NCBI GenBank assembly: GCA_020248915.1
Contig: JADCGP010000016.1
Span: forward strand, 50,706-114,705
Direction: 5' to 3'
From: Rubrivivax sp.
GTDB lineage: Bacteria > Pseudomonadota > Gammaproteobacteria > Burkholderiales > Burkholderiaceae_C
Length of the DNA: 64,000 nucleotides
Shown here: in pieces, positions 27,643 to 37,253 of the stretch
Numbering within the stretch: position 1 is the stretch's first letter
How the letters are laid out: every line of letters begins with the position of its first letter
Position numbers and translations under genes: made by a program
The notes under the pieces: model-generated
Told to the model about the DNA's origin: nothing
The model's database searches: none
Seen by the model: the letters and a program-made list of their open reading frames with translations, nothing else

Positions 27643-29102
27643 TGGACAAGCCGATTCACCGGACGGCGCACTGGCGTTCGAAGCACGCCCTGATGGCCGC
27701 CCTGATCGCGTCGCTGGCCGGGTGCGCGGGGCTGCCCGAACTGCCGCCGGCGGCGGCGCCGGCCGCGCCGCCGGCCGCGCCGCCGCCGGCGCCGGCGCAG
27801 TGGCAGGCGCCGGCCCCGGCCACCGGGGCCGCCGATCCGCTCGCCGCTGTCGCCTGGTGGTCCGGGTTCGGCGATCCGCTGCTGCCCGCGCTCATCGAGG
27901 CGGCGCAGGGCGCAAGCCCCACGCTGGCCGCGGCCGCTGCCCGCATCGAGGCAGCGCGGGCGGCCCTTGCGGGCGCGCGCGCCGGGCTGATGCCGCGGCT
28001 GGAGGCGGCCGGCTCCGTCACGCAGTCGCGCAGCGCGCCGGGCACATCGAGCATCGACGTGGCCACGCTCGGCCTGCAGGCCGGCTGGGAGCTGGACCTG
28101 TTCGGCGCCCGCGCCGCGGCGCGCGACGCGGCCGGGCAGCGCCTGCGGGCGGCCGACGCGCAGCGCCACGCCATCCGCACCGCGGTGGCGGCCGAAGTGG
28201 GCACGGCCTTCGTCGCGCTGCGGGCGTGCGAGGCTCAGCTCGGCCCAGTGGCCGCCGACGCGGCGTCGCGCGAGCAGACCGCAACGCTCACCGAGCAGAG
28301 CGCGCGCGCCGGCATCGTGGCCCCGGCCAGTGCGGCGCTCGCCCGCGCCAGTGCCGCGCAGGGGCGGGCCCAGCTGGCACAGCAGCGCGCGACCTGCGAC
28401 CTGCTCGTCAAGGCACTGGTGGCGTTGGCGGCGCTGGACGAACCCGACCTGCGCAGCCGCCTCGCGGCCGCGGGCGCGCGACAGCCCCAGCCCGCGGCGC
28501 TGCCGCCGCTCGGCGTGCCAGCCGACCTGCTGGCGCGACGGCCCGACCTCGTCGCCGCGGCGCACGCCGTCGAGGCCGCCGCCGCCGACCGCACGCAGGC
28601 CACTGCCGAGCGCTGGCCACAGGTGACGCTCGCCGGATCGGTGGGGACCACGCGCGTGGCCACGGCGGCCGGCGCCGTCGACGGCACCACGTTCAGCGTC
28701 GGGCCGCTCGCGGTGACGCTGCCCCTGTTCGACGGCGGGCGGCGCGCCGCCGGCGAGGTCGCGGCGCGGGCGGCCTACGACGATGCCGTGACGCAGCTTC
28801 AGGGCGCGCTGCGCGGCGCCGTGCGCGAGGTCGAGGATGCGCTGGTCGCGCTGCAGTCGACCGCCGCGCGCGAGGCCGACGTGGGCATCGCCACCGAGGG
28901 CTTCGCCGCGTCGCTGCGTGCCGCCGAGGCGCGCTGGCGCGGCGGCGTCGGCAGCCTGTTCGAGCTCGAGGACGCGCGCCGCAGCGCGCTGGCCGCGCAG
29001 AGCGCGCTGGTGGAGCTGCGCCGCGAGCGCGCCACCGCCTGGATCAACCTGTACCGCGCCCTGGGCGGCGGCTTCGAGCCGGACCGCCCCGCGCTGCGCT
29101 GA
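27642..29102 (+). CDS. NodT-family outer-membrane efflux lipoprotein
   Basis: 486-residue TolC-like channel component. The signal ends with LAGC, a lipobox, followed by an Ala/Pro-rich stretch. Two repeats of the outer-membrane-factor fold follow, with long helices such as ALIEAAQGASPTLAAAAARIEAARA and AQTAERWPQVTLAGSVGTTR-type barrel strands. LARRPDLVAAAHAVEAAAADR is the typical NodT motif. The ATG at 27,642 overlaps the regulator's stop. With the next two genes it forms a complete tripartite pump. Confidence 0.93.
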   Translation: MDKPIHRTAHWRSKHALMAALIASLAGCAGLPELPPAAAPAAPPAAPPPAPAQWQAPAPATGAADPLAAVAWWSGFGDPLLPALIEAAQGASPTLAAAAARIEAARAALAGARAGLMPRLEAAGSVTQSRSAPGTSSIDVATLGLQAGWELDLFGARAAARDAAGQRLRAADAQRHAIRTAVAAEVGTAFVALRACEAQLGPVAADAASREQTATLTEQSARAGIVAPASAALARASAAQGRAQLAQQRATCDLLVKALVALAALDEPDLRSRLAAAGARQPQPAALPPLGVPADLLARRPDLVAAAHAVEAAAADRTQATAERWPQVTLAGSVGTTRVATAAGAVDGTTFSVGPLAVTLPLFDGGRRAAGEVAARAAYDDAVTQLQGALRGAVREVEDALVALQSTAAREADVGIATEGFAASLRAAEARWRGGVGSLFELEDARRSALAAQSALVELRRERATAWINLYRALGGGFEPDRPALR

Positions 29103-29111
29103 GGACCCGTG

Positions 29112-30275
29112 ATGAAGACCTCCCCCACCGTTCTCGCCCTCGGCGCCGTCGCGCTCGCCGGCGCCACGACGCTTGCCGCCGTGGCACTGCAAGCGCGCGC
29201 CGACGACAAGCCGGCCACGGCCGTGGCCGCCAAGGCCGCGCTGAGCGTCACCCTGGTGCAGCCGCAGGCTGCCACGCTGTCGCAGACGATCTCGGCCAAC
29301 GGCAACATCGCCGCCTGGCAGGAGGCCAGCATCGGAGCCGAGGCCAACGGCTGGCGCCTGGCCGAGGTGCGCGTCAACGTCGGCGACCGGGTGCGCAAGG
29401 GCCAGGTGCTGGCCACCTTCGCCGCCGAGCTGGCGCGGGCCGAACTGGCGCAGAGCCAGGCCGCCGTGGCCGAGGCCGAAGCCGCGCTGGCCGAGGCCGC
29501 CGCCAACGCGCAGCGCGCGCGCGACCTGCAGGCCACCGGCGCGCTGTCGGCGCAGCAGATCCAGCAGATGCTGACGATGGAGCGCACCGCGCAGGCGCGG
29601 CTCGAGGCCCTGCGCGCAGGCGTCCAGGCGCAGCAGATCCGCCTGGCGCAGATGCAGGTGCTGGCCCCCGACGACGGCGTGATCTCCGCGCGCATGGCCA
29701 CCGTGGGTGCCGTCGTGCCGTCCGGACAGGAGCTGTTCCGGTTGATCCGGCAGGGACGCCTGGAGTGGCGCGCCGAAGTGGCCGCCGCCGACCTGGCCGC
29801 CGTGCAGCCGGGCCAGCCGGTGAAGGTGACGCCTGCCGGCGGCAAGCCCGTCGAGGGCCGGGTGCGGATGGTGGCGCCGACGGTCGACGCGACCAGCCGC
29901 AACGGCCTGGTCTACGTGGACCTGCCCGCCGCCGCGGCCGGCGCCGGCGCCAAGGCCGGGATGTTCGCGCGCGGCGAATTCGCGCTCGGGCAGGGCAGCG
30001 CGCTGACGCTGCCGCAGAGCGCCGTCGTGCTGCGCGACGGCTTCGCCTACGTGTTCCGCGTCGGCCCCGACCAGAAGGCGCTGCAGACCAAGGTGGGCGT
30101 CGGCCGGCGCCAGGGCGACCGCATCGAGATCACCAGCGGGCTGGCCCCCGACGCGCGCGTGGTGGCGCAGGGCGCGCCCTTCCTCGCCGACGGCGACACG
30201 GTGCGCGTCGTGGCCGCCGCCCCGGCTGCCGGAAAGGCCCCGGCGGCCCCGGCGGCCCCGGCCGCCAAGCCCTGA
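29112..30275 (+). CDS. RND efflux periplasmic adaptor (HlyD/MFP family)
   Basis: 387-residue membrane fusion protein joining the RND pump to the NodT channel. A signal/anchor (VLALGAVALAGATTLAAVAL) leads into the first half-lipoyl strand (NGNIAAWQEASIGAEANGWRLAEVRVNVGDRVRKGQVLATF). A helical hairpin follows (ELAQSQAAVAEAEAALAEAAANAQRARDLQATGALSAQQIQQ), then the second lipoyl half (VLAPDDGVISARMATVGAVV) and the beta-barrel. The tail is an Ala/Pro/Lys run. I chose ATG 29,112 over the GTG one codon earlier. Confidence 0.94.
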   Translation: MKTSPTVLALGAVALAGATTLAAVALQARADDKPATAVAAKAALSVTLVQPQAATLSQTISANGNIAAWQEASIGAEANGWRLAEVRVNVGDRVRKGQVLATFAAELARAELAQSQAAVAEAEAALAEAAANAQRARDLQATGALSAQQIQQMLTMERTAQARLEALRAGVQAQQIRLAQMQVLAPDDGVISARMATVGAVVPSGQELFRLIRQGRLEWRAEVAAADLAAVQPGQPVKVTPAGGKPVEGRVRMVAPTVDATSRNGLVYVDLPAAAAGAGAKAGMFARGEFALGQGSALTLPQSAVVLRDGFAYVFRVGPDQKALQTKVGVGRRQGDRIEITSGLAPDARVVAQGAPFLADGDTVRVVAAAPAAGKAPAAPAAPAAKP

Positions 30276-30292
30276 GCCGCGGAGCGACCGTC

Positions 30293-33200
30293 ATGATCAA
30301 CGTGTCCTCCTGGAGCATCCGCAACCCGATCCCGTCGGTGATGCTGTTCGTGATGCTGACGCTGGCGGGGATGCTGGCCTTCAAGCAGATGAAGGTGCAG
30401 CAGTTCCCGGACATCGACCTGCCCACCATCGTCGTCACGGCCGCGCTGCCCGGCGCCGCCCCGGCGCAGATGGAGACCGAGGTCGCGCGCAAGATCGAGA
30501 ACGCCGTCGCCTCGCTGCAGGCGGTGAAGAACATCTACACCAAGGTCCAGGACGGCGTGGCGACCGTCAGCGTCGAGTTCCGCCTCGAGAAGCCGACGCA
30601 GGAGGCGCTGGACGACGTGCGTGCCGCCGTCAGCCGGGTCCGCTCGGACCTGCCGGGCGACCTGCGCGAGCCGGTCATCAACAAGCTCGAGCTGGCCGGC
30701 GCGCCGATCCTCACCTACACCGTCGCGAGCCAGCGCCTGGACGACGAGGCCCTGTCCTGGTTCGTCGACAACGAGGTCACGAAGGCGATGCTCGCCGTGC
30801 GCGGCGTGGGCGCGGTCAACCGGGTCGGCGGGGCCACCCGCGAGGTCCGCGTCGAGCTCGACCCGGCCAAGCTGCTGGCCCTCAACGCCAGCGCGGCGGA
30901 CATCTCGCGCCAGCTGCGCAACGTGCAGCAGGAGGCCGCGGGCGGGCGGATGGACGTGGGCGGCATCGAGCAGAGCGTGCGCACGATCGCCACGGTGCAG
31001 TCGGCGGCCGAGCTGGCGCGCCTGGAGATCGCGCTGCCCAACGACCCTGCCGGCCGGCGCATCCGCCTCGACCAGGTGGCCACCGTCACCGACACGGTGG
31101 CCGAGCAGCGCAGCGCGGCGCTGATCGACGGCAGGCCCGCGGTGGGCTTCGAGATCGTGCGCAGCCGCGGCGCCGGCGAGACCGAGGTCGCCGACGGCGT
31201 CCGTGCCGCCCTGGCCCGGCTGGGAGCGGAGCACCCCGAGGTGCAGTTCACCGAGGCCTTCGACTTCGTCGCGCCTGTGGTCGAGAACTTCCACGGCAGC
31301 ATGTACCTGCTGCTGGAGGGCGCGATCCTCGCGGTAATCGTCGTGTGGTTCTTCCTTCGCGACTGGCGTGCCACGCTGGTGGCAGCCACCGCGCTGCCGC
31401 TGTCCATCGTCCCGGCCTGGGCGGTGATGCACTACGTGTTCGGCTTCACGCTCAACGTGGTGACGCTGCTGAGCATGTCGCTGGTGGTGGGCATCCTCGT
31501 CGACGACGCGATCGTCGAGATCGAGAACATCATGCGCCACCTCCGCATGGGCAAGACGCCCTACCAGGCGGCCATGGAGGCGGCCGACGAGATCGGGCTG
31601 GCCGTGATCGCCACCACCTTCACGCTGATCGCGGTGTTCCTGCCCACCGCCTTCATGGCCGGCGTGCCCGGCAAGTTCTTCGTCCAGTTCGGCTGGACGG
31701 CGGCGATCGCCGTCTTCTTCTCCCTCGTCGTCGCGCGGATGCTGACGCCGATGATGGCCGCCTACATCCTGAAGCCGCCCAGGAAGGAGCACACCGAGCC
31801 GCGCTGGATGGGCTGGTACCTGCGCTGGGCCGCCTGGTGCCTGAGGCACCGCCTGGTCACGATGCTGGCCACGGCGGCGTTCTTCCTCGGCTCGTTCTCG
31901 CTGGTGCCGCTGCTGCCCACCGGCTTCATCCCGCCAGACGACATCAACCAGACCCAGGTGACGGTCACGCTGCCCCCGGGCAGCACCTTCGCCCAGACCT
32001 ACGCGGCGGCCGAGCAGGCGCGCCGGATCGTCGTGCAGAACCCGCACGTCAAGATGGTCTACACCGCGGTCGGCGGCGGCAGCACCGGTGCCGACACCTT
32101 CACGCCGGGGGCCGGTCTGCCCGAAGTCCGGCGGGCGACGCTGACGCTGAACCTGACCCACCGCAGCGAGCGGCCGGGGCTGAGCAAGCAGGACATCGAG
32201 GGCCAGCTGCGCGGCTCGCTCGAGACGCTGCCTGGCGCCCGCGTCAAGGTGGGCTTCGGCGCCAGCTCCGAGAAGTACGTGCTCGTGCTGTCCTCGGCCG
32301 ACGGCGGGGCGCTGGCGGCGCACGCCGCGCTGGTCGAGAAGGAGCTGCGCACGATCCCGGGCATCGGCGCCGTGACGTCGACGGCCAGCCTTGTGCGCCC
32401 CGAGCTGATCGTGCGGCCCGACCCGGCCCGCGCGGCCGATCTGGGCGTGACCGCGGCTGCCATCGCCGACACGCTGCGCGTGGCCACCGCCGGCGACTAC
32501 GACCAGGGCCTGGCCCGGCTCAACCTGAGCCAGCGCCAGGTGCCGATCGTCGTCAGGCTCCCGGCCGAGGCGCGCACCGACCTCGCGCTGCTCGAGAAGC
32601 TGCCGGTGCCGGGCCGCAACGGGCCTGTGATGCTGGGCAACGTGGCCACGCTCGCCATCGACAGCGGACCCGCCGAGATCGACCGCCTGAACCGCCAGCG
32701 CAACGTCAACTTCGAGATCGAGCTCAACCAGCAGCCGCTGGGCGAGGTGAAGGCCCGGGCGCTGGCCCTGCCCAGCCTGCAGAGCCTGCCCCCGGGCGTG
32801 ACGCAGACCGAGATCGGCGACGCCGAGGCCATGGCCGAGCTGTTCGAGAGCTTCGGGCTGGCCATGCTGACCGGCGTGCTGTGCATCTACATCGTGCTCG
32901 TGCTGCTGTTCAAGGACTTCGTGCAGCCCGCGACGATCCTCGGCGCGCTGGTGCTGTCGGTGCCCGGCGCCTTCCTGGCCTTGTTCATCACGCACACGGC
33001 GCTGTCGATGCCGAGCATGATCGGGCTGATCATGCTGATGGGCATTGCCACCAAGAATTCCATCCTGCTCATCGACTACGTGATCCTGGCGCGGCGCGAC
33101 CACGGCATGGCGCGGTGGGACGCCGTCCTCGACGCCTGCGCCAAGCGCGCGCGGCCCATCATCATGACGACCATCGCGATGGCCGCCGGCATGCTGCCGA

Positions 33201-33394
33201 TCGCGCTGGGCATCGGCACCGACCCGAGCTTCCGCGCACCGATGGCGATCGTCGTGATCGGGGGATTGATCACATCCACATTCCTCAGTCTGCTCGTGAT
33301 TCCGGTACTCTTCACCTATGTCGATGACCTGATCGTGTCGATGCGCCGGCTGTTCCGGCGCCGGCCCGCACAGGCTCCGGGAGCGGCGGCATGA
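30293..33394 (+). CDS. RND-family efflux transporter permease
   Basis: Proton-driven inner-membrane pump of 1,033 residues, normal for the AcrB/MdtB superfamily. Twelve membrane segments are expected; visible ones include NPIPSVMLFVMLTLAGMLAF (TM1) and ILAVIVVWFFLRDW. SLVVGILVDDAIVEIENIMRHL carries the paired proton-relay Asp residues of TM4, and MLMGIATKNSILLIDYVI (TM10) carries the partner Lys. Two large periplasmic loops lie after TM1 and TM7. The QFPDIDLPTIVV motif resembles multidrug rather than metal pumps, but substrates cannot be deduced. Its stop overlaps the next gene's start. Confidence 0.95.
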   Translation: MINVSSWSIRNPIPSVMLFVMLTLAGMLAFKQMKVQQFPDIDLPTIVVTAALPGAAPAQMETEVARKIENAVASLQAVKNIYTKVQDGVATVSVEFRLEKPTQEALDDVRAAVSRVRSDLPGDLREPVINKLELAGAPILTYTVASQRLDDEALSWFVDNEVTKAMLAVRGVGAVNRVGGATREVRVELDPAKLLALNASAADISRQLRNVQQEAAGGRMDVGGIEQSVRTIATVQSAAELARLEIALPNDPAGRRIRLDQVATVTDTVAEQRSAALIDGRPAVGFEIVRSRGAGETEVADGVRAALARLGAEHPEVQFTEAFDFVAPVVENFHGSMYLLLEGAILAVIVVWFFLRDWRATLVAATALPLSIVPAWAVMHYVFGFTLNVVTLLSMSLVVGILVDDAIVEIENIMRHLRMGKTPYQAAMEAADEIGLAVIATTFTLIAVFLPTAFMAGVPGKFFVQFGWTAAIAVFFSLVVARMLTPMMAAYILKPPRKEHTEPRWMGWYLRWAAWCLRHRLVTMLATAAFFLGSFSLVPLLPTGFIPPDDINQTQVTVTLPPGSTFAQTYAAAEQARRIVVQNPHVKMVYTAVGGGSTGADTFTPGAGLPEVRRATLTLNLTHRSERPGLSKQDIEGQLRGSLETLPGARVKVGFGASSEKYVLVLSSADGGALAAHAALVEKELRTIPGIGAVTSTASLVRPELIVRPDPARAADLGVTAAAIADTLRVATAGDYDQGLARLNLSQRQVPIVVRLPAEARTDLALLEKLPVPGRNGPVMLGNVATLAIDSGPAEIDRLNRQRNVNFEIELNQQPLGEVKARALALPSLQSLPPGVTQTEIGDAEAMAELFESFGLAMLTGVLCIYIVLVLLFKDFVQPATILGALVLSVPGAFLALFITHTALSMPSMIGLIMLMGIATKNSILLIDYVILARRDHGMARWDAVLDACAKRARPIIMTTIAMAAGMLPIALGIGTDPSFRAPMAIVVIGGLITSTFLSLLVIPVLFTYVDDLIVSMRRLFRRRPAQAPGAAA

Positions 33395-34401
33395 CACACG
33401 ATGGGGCGCGGCGGATCGACCGCCGCCGTTGGATGCAGGCAGCGGCGCTGGCGGTCGCCGGCGTGGGGCTGGCCGGAGCCGGCGCTCTGCGCACGGCGCG
33501 TGCCGGGGCTGCCGACGGGGTGGCGCCGGCCTACGGCTTCGAGACCCTGGAGTTCGACTGGGCCGACGAGAAGCGCCAGCGCCCGGTGCCGGTGCGGCTG
33601 TACCTGCCGCAGGCCTCGCGCCGGGTGCCGCTGGTCGTGTTCAGCCACGGCATCGGCGGCTCGCGCCGCGGCTACAGCTGGCTCGGCGCGCACCTGGCCG
33701 CGCATGGCGTGGCCAGCCTGCACCCGCAGCACGTGGGCAGCGACCGCCAGGTCTGGTTCGGCAACGTGTTCACGGTGGCCGGCCGGCTGGCCGAGGCGGC
33801 GCAGGAGCGCGAGGCGGTCGCGCGCGCACTCGACCTGCGCTTCGTGCTCGACACCGCGCTCGGCGGCGAACTCGGCGCGCGGCTGGACGAGCGGCGCGTC
33901 ATCGCCGCCGGCCACAGCTACGGCGCCAACACCGCGCTGCTGGCGGCCGGGGCGCGGGTCGAGCGCGAGGGCCGGGTCGTCGACCTGTCCGATCCCCGGC
34001 TGGCCGGGGCGATCCTGATGTCGGCGCCGCCGTTCTACGGCGAAGGCGACCCGCGGCGGATCGTCGGCGGCGTGACGCTGCCGACGTTGCACGTCACCGC
34101 CACCGAGGACGTGATCCGGATCCCGGGCTACTGGAGCGGCGCCGACGACCGGGTCGCGCTGTTCGAGGCCATCGGCAGCACCCGCAAGTGGTTCGCGATG
34201 TACGAGGGCGGCTCGCACAGCATCTTCACCGATCGCAGCGCCCCTGGTGGCCCGCTGCTGAACCCCCAGGTCAAGGCGGCGACGCGCGCGCTGACGCTGG
34301 CCTTCCTGCGCGGCGTGTTCGAGGGCGACGAGCGCGCCCTGGCCGCGTGGCCGCAGCAGCACGCCTCGATCCTCGCCCGCTTCGCCGAGGCGCGGGCCTG
34401 A
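33391..34401 (+). CDS. Exported alpha/beta hydrolase (twin-arginine signal)
   Basis: 336-residue predicted esterase/lipase-like enzyme. The N-terminus RRIDRRRWMQAAALAVAGVG has the twin-arginine form RRxWMQ followed by a hydrophobic stretch ending near ARAG, so Tat export is likely. HGIGGSRRGYSW is the oxyanion region and GHSYGAN the nucleophile elbow; YEGGSHSIFTD near the end supplies the catalytic His. It begins with ATGA overlapping the pump stop, so it is co-transcribed with the efflux genes, but a link to export is only inferred. Confidence 0.87.
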   Translation: MTHDGARRIDRRRWMQAAALAVAGVGLAGAGALRTARAGAADGVAPAYGFETLEFDWADEKRQRPVPVRLYLPQASRRVPLVVFSHGIGGSRRGYSWLGAHLAAHGVASLHPQHVGSDRQVWFGNVFTVAGRLAEAAQEREAVARALDLRFVLDTALGGELGARLDERRVIAAGHSYGANTALLAAGARVEREGRVVDLSDPRLAGAILMSAPPFYGEGDPRRIVGGVTLPTLHVTATEDVIRIPGYWSGADDRVALFEAIGSTRKWFAMYEGGSHSIFTDRSAPGGPLLNPQVKAATRALTLAFLRGVFEGDERALAAWPQQHASILARFAEARA

Positions 34402-34407
34402 CAGCCG

Positions 34408-34914
34408 ATGGAGGACTTGCCCCCTGCAGCCGTGCTGCCCCGCAGGCGCTCGCGGATGGCCGCGCGCGTCGAGCGGCGCGAGGTCGCCCCCGACCCGGGC
34501 GTGCGCGCGCCGCGTCGCAGCGATGCGCCGGCGGTCGCGGCGCTGATGCTGGATGCCTACCGCGGCACGATCGACGACGACGGCGAGACGCCCCAGGAGA
34601 CGCTCGACCTGGTCGAGCGGCTCTTCGCCGGCGAGTACGGATCGGTGCTGTGGAACGTCTCGGAGGTGACCGAGCGCGACGGCCGTATCGTCGCCGCCGC
34701 GGTCTGCACCGTGTTCGAGGGCCGTCCCTTCCTCGCCTTCCTCGTGACGGCGCCCGAGTGGAAGGGTCGCGGCCTCGCGCGCGCTGCATTGACGCGGGCG
34801 ATCAACCGCCTGGCGGTGGCCGGCGACCCGCTGCTGCGGCTGGTCGTCACGCACGGCAATGCGCCGGCCGAGCGGCTGTACGCGAGCCTGGGCTTCGTGG
34901 TCGAGTCCGACTGA
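34408..34914 (+). CDS. GNAT-family N-acetyltransferase
   Basis: 168-residue acyl-CoA-dependent acetyltransferase of unknown substrate. Motif A is visible as FLVTAPEWKGRGLARAALTRAINRL, with the pyrophosphate loop WKGRGLA, and motif B as THGNAPAERLYASLGFVVE. The first ~30 residues are Arg-rich and may not all be translated; Met17 is an alternative start. It follows the hydrolase by 6 nt in the same direction. Confidence 0.88.
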   Translation: MEDLPPAAVLPRRRSRMAARVERREVAPDPGVRAPRRSDAPAVAALMLDAYRGTIDDDGETPQETLDLVERLFAGEYGSVLWNVSEVTERDGRIVAAAVCTVFEGRPFLAFLVTAPEWKGRGLARAALTRAINRLAVAGDPLLRLVVTHGNAPAERLYASLGFVVESD

Positions 34915-35041
34915 AGGCCTGCTGGCCGATGCGTTGCCGCGGCTGCGCTTGACCGTGCGCAAGCCTGCAGGCCGAGCGCCGCCCAGAATGGCCGGCCAGA
35001 CTCCGGGCGGAGCAGGGCAGGCGAAGGCAGAAGAGGGTGCG

Positions 35042-35692
35042 ATGGATCGTGGGGCCAGGCGTGGGATCGGCGGTGTGTGCGGCAGCGGATCCGGCGGCGA
35101 GGCAAGCCTTGCCACGGCAGGCGGGCGATTGAGGCCGCGTGGGCTCGGCACGCCGCGCCGTTCGGGCCGGCCCGGCGGGCTCGGCAGGCCAGATGGGCCG
35201 GGTGGGCCGGGTGGGCCGGGAAGGCTGGTCCGGTGGGCGTGGGCGGCGGCGTTCGTCGCCGCGGGCTCGCTGGCCGGCGGCTGCGCGCTCGACGTGGCCA
35301 ACCGCCATGCGGCGCAGCAGGTGGCTCAGCAGGCGCGCCCGCCGGGCTCGATCCACCTGGGCTGGCGCGTCTACGAGCAACGCTGCGCCAGCTGTCACGG
35401 GCGTTCCGCCGATGTCCTGGGCGCGGCCGCGGGCGCCCCCGACCTGCGCGAGCGCGTGCGCGATCTCGGGCCGCAGCGCTTCTTCGACCTCGTGCTGCGC
35501 CGCTACGACGGCCTGGCGCCGGGCGCTCCGCGGGCCACGCTGCTCGACGAGCTCGTCGCCGGGCGCGGCGAGCCGATCACGATGCCGGCCTGGAACGGCG
35601 AGCCGGTGGTGCAGGCGCACCTTGTCGACCTGCATGCCTACCTGAGCGCCCGGGCCGAGGGCCGCCAGGGCCCCGGCCGGCCCGCGCCGTGA
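35042..35692 (+). CDS. Membrane-anchored c-type cytochrome (monohaem)
   Basis: 216-residue protein. A very unusual first ~75 residues of Gly/Pro/Arg-rich sequence (including a stretch of GGLGRPDGPGGPGGPGR type) precedes the hydrophobic segment WAWAAAFVAAGSLAGGCALD. The haem site CASCH begins at residue 115, and the distal Met is probably in ITMPAWNGEP. The domain resembles class I cytochrome c used in oxidase electron transfer. The ATG at 35,042 has GAGGG upstream. A Cys ends the hydrophobic stretch but the preceding residues are a poor lipobox. Confidence 0.8.
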   Translation: MDRGARRGIGGVCGSGSGGEASLATAGGRLRPRGLGTPRRSGRPGGLGRPDGPGGPGGPGRLVRWAWAAAFVAAGSLAGGCALDVANRHAAQQVAQQARPPGSIHLGWRVYEQRCASCHGRSADVLGAAAGAPDLRERVRDLGPQRFFDLVLRRYDGLAPGAPRATLLDELVAGRGEPITMPAWNGEPVVQAHLVDLHAYLSARAEGRQGPGRPAP

Positions 35693-35718
35693 GCCCGCGG
35701 TGAACCCGCCGTGAGCCG

Positions 35719-37218
35719 TCAGCGCGCGGCCTTCACCACCGCGTAGCGCTCGAGCGTCTTCTGGCGTGCGACCGCGTGGTCGACCACCGGCAGCGGGTAG
35801 TCGAGGCCCAGCCGCACGCCGGCCGCCTCGAGGTCCACCGGGCGCGCGAGCCACGGGGCGTGGATCAGCGCGTCGGGCAGCCGGGCGAGCTGGGGCAGGT
35901 AGCGGCGGATGAAGCGGCCCTCGGGGTCGAACTTCTCGCTCTGGTTGACCGGGTTGAAGATGCGGAAGTAGGGCTGCGCGTCGCAGCCGCTCGACGCGGC
36001 CCACTGCCAGCCACCGTTGTTGGCCGCGAGGTTGAAGTCGTTGAGGTGGAGCGCGAACCAGGCCTCGCCGCGGCGCCAGTCGATGCCCAGGTCCTTGGTC
36101 AGGAAGCTCGCCACCACCATCCGCAGCCGGTTGTGCATGTAGCCGGTCTGCGCGATCTGGTGCATCGCCGCGTCCACCAGCGGGTAGCCGGTGCGGCCCT
36201 CGCACCAGGCCGCGAACAGCTCGTCGGCGCGGCGGCCGTGCTCCCAGCGGATGCGGTCGTACTCGGGCTTGAAGGCCTGGCCGGCCACGCGCGGGTGGTG
36301 GTGCAGGATCTGGTGGTAGAAATCGCGCCACACCAGCTCGGACAGCCAGACCTCGGCGCCGCGCTGGCCTGCCGTGGCGCGCTGGTGCGCCTCGCGCGCC
36401 AGGCGGCGCACCGACACCGTGCCGAAGCGCAGGTGCGGGCTCAGGTAGCTCGGCCCCTTGACGGCCGGGAAGTCGCGCGTCTCGTGGTAGCGGTCGATGC
36501 GGCCCAGGAAGTCGTCGAGCAGCTCGGCGGCACCGGCCGGCCCTGTGGGCAGCCGCAGTTCGTGCAGGTTGGTGCGCTGGAAGCCGATCTCCTCCAGCGT
36601 CGGCACGCCCGGCTCGCCGGGCGGCCGCGGTGCCAGCGCGCCGGCGTGGTGCGCCACCGGGTAGGCCTTCAGGTAGTACGGCGCCAGCTTCTTCAGCCAT
36701 GCGTTCTTGTAGGGCGTGAACACGGAGAAGGGCTGCCCGGCCAGCGTCATCACCTCGTCGCGCTCGAAGACGACGTGGTCCTTGCACAGGTGCAGCGCGA
36801 CGCCGGCGTGGGCGAGTGCCCCGTGCACCGCGCGGTCGCGCTCGTGCCCGTAGGGCTCCTCGTCGCGGCTGGCGTGGACCTCGGCCACGCCCAGCCGTGC
36901 GGCCAGCGCCGGCACGCACTCGGCGGGCTGCCCGTGCAGCACGATCAGGCCCGCGCCTTCCACGCCATGGCTGGCCGCCAGCGCGCGCAGTTCCGCATCG
37001 ACGCCGACCAGGCTGTCGCGGATGAACTCCACCCGCCGATCGGCCCGCGGCAGCGGGTCGAGGATCGCGCGGTCGAAGACGAAGCAGGCCCAGACCGAGC
37101 GCGCACGCCGCAGCGCGTGGTGCAGCGCCGCGTGGTCGTCGACACGCAGATCGCGCCGCAGCCACACCAGGGCGCGGTCGCAGGTCTTGGCGGGGGTGTG
37201 CTGGGCTTCCTTGCGCAT
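35719..37218 (-). CDS. phrB: Deoxyribodipyrimidine photolyase
   Basis: Blue-light enzyme repairing cyclobutane pyrimidine dimers using FAD and an antenna cofactor, 499 residues. The N-terminal domain begins ALVWLRRDLRVDDHAALHHAL. The C-terminal FAD domain shows SELVWRDFYHQILHHHP, TGYPLVDAAMHQIAQTGYMHNRLRMVVASFLTKDLGIDWRRGEAWF and the class I signature LNDFNLAANNGGWQWAASSGCDAQPYFRIFNP. All FAD and DNA-binding landmarks appear intact. It converges with the cytochrome gene and is divergent from yqgE, with only 35 nt between starts. Confidence 0.97.
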   Translation of the reverse strand: MRKEAQHTPAKTCDRALVWLRRDLRVDDHAALHHALRRARSVWACFVFDRAILDPLPRADRRVEFIRDSLVGVDAELRALAASHGVEGAGLIVLHGQPAECVPALAARLGVAEVHASRDEEPYGHERDRAVHGALAHAGVALHLCKDHVVFERDEVMTLAGQPFSVFTPYKNAWLKKLAPYYLKAYPVAHHAGALAPRPPGEPGVPTLEEIGFQRTNLHELRLPTGPAGAAELLDDFLGRIDRYHETRDFPAVKGPSYLSPHLRFGTVSVRRLAREAHQRATAGQRGAEVWLSELVWRDFYHQILHHHPRVAGQAFKPEYDRIRWEHGRRADELFAAWCEGRTGYPLVDAAMHQIAQTGYMHNRLRMVVASFLTKDLGIDWRRGEAWFALHLNDFNLAANNGGWQWAASSGCDAQPYFRIFNPVNQSEKFDPEGRFIRRYLPQLARLPDALIHAPWLARPVDLEAAGVRLGLDYPLPVVDHAVARQKTLERYAVVKAAR

Positions 37219-37240
37219 GGGCCGGAGTGTGAGGCCGCCG

Positions 37241-37246
37241 TAGAAT
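37241..37246 (+). promoter_or_regulatory. Putative -10 box (TAGAAT) of yqgE
   Basis: TAGAAT followed by GCCCTGC and the yqgE ATG at 37,254, a 7-nt gap. No ribosome-binding site is visible, consistent with a leaderless message. Confidence 0.5.
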
Positions 37247-37253
37247 GCCCTGC

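Noticed and set aside
30047..33397. 1,116-codon minus-strand frame opposite the RND pump
   Set aside because: His/Arg/Gln-rich shadow of the pump gene; no domain.
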